Assembly: GCA_016209245.1 (NCBI GenBank)
Contig: JACQWN010000047.1
Span: 1 to 9,452, forward strand
Length of the DNA: 9,452 nucleotides
Direction: 5' to 3'
Source of the DNA: Bacteroidia bacterium
Lineage (GTDB): Bacteria > Bacteroidota > Bacteroidia > Bacteroidales > BM523
Of the stretch, positions 6,698 through 9,452 are shown piece by piece; positions within the stretch are counted from its first letter, which is position 1, and each line of letters opens with the position of its first letter. The notes beneath the pieces were generated by a model that ran no database searches, was not told where the DNA came from, and saw nothing but the letters and a program-made list of their open reading frames with translations. Both the position numbers and the translations under genes were made by a program.

Positions 6698-7498
6698 GTG
6701 CTTATTTCATCAGATGTCGGTGTAGAGACAACTATTAAGATAATTAAAAGAATTGAAAACAGGGTCGCCCATGATAAATTTCTTAATACCTCGGAGCTTA
6801 ATAAAATCTTAAAGGAAGAAATCGCTTCATTGCTTGAAGAAAATCATACTGAAAATTTTAACGATTTCAGCTTCCCGTTATCAGCTAAACCATATATTAT
6901 TATGGTAGTTGGAGTTAACGGTGTTGGTAAAACAACAACAATTGGAAAACGTGCTTATCAATATAAATCCTCGGGAAAGTCAGTACTTATTGGAGCTGCC
7001 GATACTTTCAGGGCTGCAGCCATAGACCAGCTTGAAATATGGGCAAACAGAGTTGAAGTTCCTATTGTTAAGCAGAAAATGGGCGCCGACCCTGCATCTG
7101 TCGCTTTTGATACAATATCTTCCGCCTTATCTAATAATTTTGATGTTGTAATTATTGATACTGCAGGAAGGTTACATAATAAGGCCAATTTAATGAACGA
7201 GCTTGCAAAAATAAAACGCGTGATTAGCAAAGCAATCCCCCAGGCACCTCATGAAATTCTTTTAATTCTTGACGGTTCTACAGGCCAAAATGCTATTGAG
7301 CAAGCTAAACAATTTATGAATGTTACAGAAGTAAATGCTATTGCTTTAACAAAGCTTGACGGAACCGCTAAAGGCGGCGTCGTAATTGGAATTTCTGAAC
7401 AATTTAAAATCCCAGTAAAATATATTGGTATCGGAGAGAAAAAGGAAGACCTTCAGATATTCAATAAATACGAATTTGTTGACTCATTATTCAATTGA
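6698..7498 (+). CDS. ftsY: SRP receptor GTPase FtsY, 5' end disrupted
   Basis: FtsY is the membrane-side receptor that pairs with Ffh to deliver SRP-bound ribosomes to the SecYEG translocon. Numbering from the GTG at 6698: P-loop GVNGVGKTT 72-80, DTFRAAAIDQLEIWA 102-116, G3 DTAGR 154-158, G4 TKLD 218-221 and the closing GIGEKKEDLQIF, so the G domain is complete. Homology begins earlier than the GTG: codons from about 6659 read SKVDDEVLDNLEEVLISSDVG, the second helix of the N domain. The same frame stays open back to a stop at 6506-6508 but has no ATG, GTG or TTG before 6698. The usual first ~40 residues (MGLF..FF...-type, including helix N1) are missing, and a palindromic element lies in their place. 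The real start is unresolved: GTG 6698, a rare non-ATG codon such as ATA/ATT around 6632, or an assembly fault. FtsY is normally essential, so this deserves attention. RimO overlaps its stop. Confidence 0.92.
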   Translation: MLISSDVGVETTIKIIKRIENRVAHDKFLNTSELNKILKEEIASLLEENHTENFNDFSFPLSAKPYIIMVVGVNGVGKTTTIGKRAYQYKSSGKSVLIGAADTFRAAAIDQLEIWANRVEVPIVKQKMGADPASVAFDTISSALSNNFDVVIIDTAGRLHNKANLMNELAKIKRVISKAIPQAPHEILLILDGSTGQNAIEQAKQFMNVTEVNAIALTKLDGTAKGGVVIGISEQFKIPVKYIGIGEKKEDLQIFNKYEFVDSLFN

Positions 7499-8865
7499 AA
7501 AACACCCCCAAAATTAACGTAATTTCTCTCGGCTGTGCCAAAAACCTGATTGATTCCGAAATATTATTATTTCAATTACAATCCAACGGGTATGAAATAA
7601 TTCATAACGCACCTCCTGAAACCAAATTAGATATTGTCATTATCAATACTTGCGGATTTATCAGCGATGCTAAACAGGAATCAATTGATGTAATTCTTGA
7701 TTTTATCAAAGCAAAGATGCAGGGATTAATTAAAAAAATATATGTAATAGGTTGCTTATCCCAAAGATATAAAAATGAAATTAAAAACGAATTCCCTGAA
7801 GTTGATGAATTTTTCGGAACAAATCAACTGTCTGCTCTTTTAAAACAACTTAAAACTTGCAGTGAGTTTAATCGAACTACTTGTAGTGAGCAGTTCGACA
7901 AGCTCACTGTGGCACGAAGCCGAACTATAAAAAATAACCGGCTTACCGGAAGAGTGCTGACTACACTGGCTCATTATGCTTATCTTAAAATTGCTGAAGG
8001 TTGCGATAGAAAATGCTCTTTTTGCATTATACCCTCCATCCGTGGAAAATACAGATCAAGACCAATAGAAGAAATATTTTCAGAAGCGAATATGCTTGCT
8101 CAAAATGGTGTAAAAGAAATTATCCTTGTTTCACAGGATATTTCATATTACGGTATTGACCTTTACAGAAAGCAAATGCTTCCAAATCTTCTTGAAAAAT
8201 TAGCAGGAATCAACAAAATTGAATGGATAAGGTTACAATATGCTTATCCTGCCCCATTTCCTGATAGAATAATTCAGATTATGAACCAATCTGAAAAATT
8301 ATGTAAATATCTCGATATTCCTTTCCAGCATATTAGTAACAAAATTCTTTATAAGATGCAAAGAGGACATTCAAGTAAGACGATTATCCGGCTTATTTCA
8401 AAGCTTCGGGAAAGTGTGCCTGATATTGCACTTCGAACAACATTATTGGTTGGACATCCCGGAGAATCTGAAAAAGATTTCCGGCAACTTGCAGCTTTCG
8501 TAAAAAATACCGAATTCGACAGGTTAGGTGTATTTGGTTATTCCGACGAACAAGGAACCAGTTCTTATAATTATCTCGATAAAATTCCGAAAAATATAAT
8601 AAGGCAAAGAGTCAAAGATATTATGTTCATTCAGAGTGAAATTTCATATCGTTTAAATCAAAATAAAATAGGACATATAATAAAGGTATTGGTTGACTAT
8701 AAAGAAGGTGAATATTTTATCGCCCGTTCTGAATTTGATTCCCCAGAAGTTGATAATGAAGTTTTAATTCCTGCAACCGATGACAGAATAAAATCCGGTG
8801 AATTTTATAAAGTGCAAATTATTAATGCAGAACATTATGATTTGATAGGAAAGATTATCTTATAA
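7495..8865 (+). CDS. rimO: Ribosomal protein uS12 methylthiotransferase RimO
   Basis: This is a radical SAM enzyme that adds a methylthio group to a conserved aspartate of ribosomal protein uS12. Domain order is standard. The N-terminal UPF0004 domain holds the second cluster's Cys14 (SLGCAKNL), Cys53 (NTCGF) and Cys87 (GCLSQRY). The radical SAM domain has C-x3-C-x2-C at Cys170, Cys174 and Cys177 (EGCDRKCSFC). A TRAM domain runs from about 380 to the end. The 456 residues exceed the usual 430-440. The excess is at about 121-150, between LLKQL and VLTT, where an in-frame palindromic insertion adds roughly 24 residues in the linker before the radical SAM domain. The TTG start (7495-7497) overlaps the ftsY stop as TTGA, and KNTPKINVISLGC leads straight into the family's N-terminus; no ATG fits better. 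It is coupled to ftsY and ends the operon. Confidence 0.96.
   Translation: MKNTPKINVISLGCAKNLIDSEILLFQLQSNGYEIIHNAPPETKLDIVIINTCGFISDAKQESIDVILDFIKAKMQGLIKKIYVIGCLSQRYKNEIKNEFPEVDEFFGTNQLSALLKQLKTCSEFNRTTCSEQFDKLTVARSRTIKNNRLTGRVLTTLAHYAYLKIAEGCDRKCSFCIIPSIRGKYRSRPIEEIFSEANMLAQNGVKEIILVSQDISYYGIDLYRKQMLPNLLEKLAGINKIEWIRLQYAYPAPFPDRIIQIMNQSEKLCKYLDIPFQHISNKILYKMQRGHSSKTIIRLISKLRESVPDIALRTTLLVGHPGESEKDFRQLAAFVKNTEFDRLGVFGYSDEQGTSSYNYLDKIPKNIIRQRVKDIMFIQSEISYRLNQNKIGHIIKVLVDYKEGEYFIARSEFDSPEVDNEVLIPATDDRIKSGEFYKVQIINAEHYDLIGKIIL
7855..7944 (+). repeat. In-frame palindromic insertion within rimO
   Basis: A core inverted pair, AGTGAGTTTAATCGAACT (7861-7878) and AGTTCGACAAGCTCACT (7892-7908), differs by a single-base gap and a few mismatches. 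The 12-base ACTTGCAGTGAG (7855-7866) recurs with one change at 7879-7890, 24 bases later and so in frame. A second small dyad, AAGCCG (7917-7922) and CGGCTT (7939-7944), follows. The GAGCTTGTCGAA-type core resembles short repeats I recall as widespread in Bacteroidota genomes, but that is memory, not a search. All three parts stay in the rimO frame without stops. Outer borders are estimated from the protein length excess. Confidence 0.7.
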
Positions 8866-8872
8866 GAAAAGT

Positions 8873-8900
8873 TTACGACGGTTATTGAGCATAATCGTAA
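8873..8900 (+). terminator. Hairpin after rimO, possible terminator
   Basis: TTACGA (8873-8878) pairs with TCGTAA (8895-8900), and inside it TTAT (8882-8885) pairs with ATAA (8891-8894) around a 5-base loop, with a CGG bulge on the left. It begins 8 bases after the rimO stop, the right place for an operon terminator, but there is no T-tract after it and the stem is AT-rich. Confidence 0.32.
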
Positions 8901-9028
8901 TAAGCAAACCACTATAAATTTGTCAAAGAAAAAGTTGTTCCGCCACGCCAAAGGCACCATGACTTGAATTCAGCTATGCAAAGAAGAAAACCGGATAATT
9001 AAGGCATAAATTTAAAGAAATAATTGTA

Positions 9029-9058
9029 TTGTTGTTTCTTAAAATTTATTTACTTTTG
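9029..9058 (+). promoter_or_regulatory. Bacteroidota-type promoter before the coiled-coil gene
   Basis: TTG (9029-9031) is followed after 19 bases by TACTTTTG (9051-9058), a full match to TAnnTTTG. Transcription would start near 9065, giving a leader of about 43 bases before the ATG at 9108. This is the best-fitting promoter in the window and indicates that the following gene is transcribed separately from the rimO operon. Confidence 0.6.
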
Positions 9059-9107
9059 TAATGAATATTATTTTTTGTTTGTTAATTCTGCCAAAACTTT
9101 ATAAATT

Positions 9108-9452
9108 ATGAACTACACCAAACAACAAATACTAGAAGTTGTAAACAATCAACTCCTGCATTGGATAAAAAAAGATGAAGCAGTGAAAAACGCTGTATTT
9201 GAACTTGTCCAAACGAAATATCCAACAAGAAAAGAGATGGATGACAAGTTTGAAAAGATGCTGACGCTGTTTCGTCAGGAATTGGCTAATGATAGGGAAG
9301 CTCAGGAAAAGAAATGGGATGCGCAGGAAAAGAAATGGGATGCGCAGGAAAAGAAATGGGATGAACAGAAAGCCGAAGATAAAAAGGCATGGAATGATTG
9401 GTTTATACGATACGAAGCCGACAGAGCCGAAGATAAAAGGAAATGGGATGAA
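9108..9452 (+). CDS. Coiled-coil protein with AQEKKWD repeats, 5' part (runs off the window)
   Basis: The first 115 codons of a gene that continues past the right edge. It starts MNYTKQQILEVVNNQLLHWIKKDEAV; residues 1-60 form a helical N-terminal region containing FELVQTKYPTRKEMDDKFEKM. Then come three copies of the heptad AQEKKWD at 65-71, 72-78 and 79-85, and a degenerate charged repeat (KAEDKKAW ... RAEDKRKWDE). No signal peptide or membrane segment is seen. The layout (short helical N-terminus, then a repetitive charged coiled coil) resembles DUF3782-type proteins, whose C-terminal half carries a PD-(D/E)XK nuclease-like fold, but that half lies outside the window, so the function cannot be shown here. 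The ATG follows a good promoter and is the first in frame. Biological role unknown. Confidence 0.7.
   Translation, partial: MNYTKQQILEVVNNQLLHWIKKDEAVKNAVFELVQTKYPTRKEMDDKFEKMLTLFRQELANDREAQEKKWDAQEKKWDAQEKKWDEQKAEDKKAWNDWFIRYEADRAEDKRKWDE
9300..9362 (+). repeat. Three 21-bp tandem repeats in the coiled-coil gene
   Basis: GCTCAGGAAAAGAAATGGGA(T) at 9300-9320 is repeated at 9321-9341 and 9342-9362 with only one base changed (GCT to GCG). Each unit encodes AQEKKWD, one heptad. Near-identity at the DNA level, not only the protein level, points to recent duplication by slippage. Confidence 0.92.

Noticed and set aside
6958..7230. Minus-strand frame of 90 codons inside ftsY
   Set aside because: It is antisense to the conserved FtsY GTPase motifs and has no promoter or start signal.
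8915..8922. TAAATTTG box after rimO as a promoter
   Set aside because: The nearest TTG upstream is 27 bases away, outside the normal 19-21 spacing, and no gene follows closely.
8904..9002. Open stretch of 32 codons ending ...PPRQRHHDLNSAMQRRKPDN after rimO
   Set aside because: There is no start codon at its beginning (it opens just after a stop) and no family is recognised; it could be the tail of a decayed gene, but that cannot be supported.

Overview
The window looks like a chromosomal segment of an AT-rich member of the Bacteroidota. Four things point that way: the gene order bL28 - bL33 - DUF4295 (bL38-type) - FtsY - RimO, which is characteristic of that phylum; the Bacteroidota-type bL33 and DUF4295 sequences; promoters resembling TTTG-N19..21-TAnnTTTG; and mostly absent Shine-Dalgarno sites. 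No defence system, CRISPR array, phage module, rRNA or tRNA is visible.

Left part (1-4763, minus strand). A repair block reads leftward. sbcD (nuclease) overlaps sbcC (ATPase) by ATGA. sbcC is split: about 45-50 codons that should carry the Q-loop are missing, and a GC-rich block of about 76 bp that resembles no SbcC sequence sits in their place. Further left is a broken AlkD-like DNA alkylation repair gene that has lost its middle and its frame. A short AT-rich region (4764-4894) separates sbcD from the divergent rightward genes and probably holds both promoters.

Middle and right (4895-8865, plus strand). A D-amino-acid aminotransferase gene is followed by the translation-linked operon: bL28, bL33, the DUF4295 protein, FtsY (SRP receptor GTPase) and RimO (methylthiotransferase acting on ribosomal protein uS12). 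The ftsY 5' end is abnormal. The usual ATG and first ~40 codons are absent, and two 8-bp tandem arrays plus a ~155-bp near-palindromic element rich in TACGAA/TTCGTA occupy the expected place. rimO, by contrast, carries an in-frame palindromic insertion that lengthens a linker by roughly 24 residues without breaking the gene.

Right end (8866-9452). After a hairpin behind rimO and a good Bacteroidota-type promoter, a coiled-coil gene starts and runs off the edge. It contains three near-perfect 21-bp repeats encoding AQEKKWD.

The main theme of the window is not a new gene system. Small sequence replacements and palindromic insertions have hit at least four genes within 9.5 kb: alkD-like, sbcC, ftsY and rimO. 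Either this genome is rich in small palindromic elements and eroding genes, or some junctions are assembly errors; the sequence alone cannot fully separate these.
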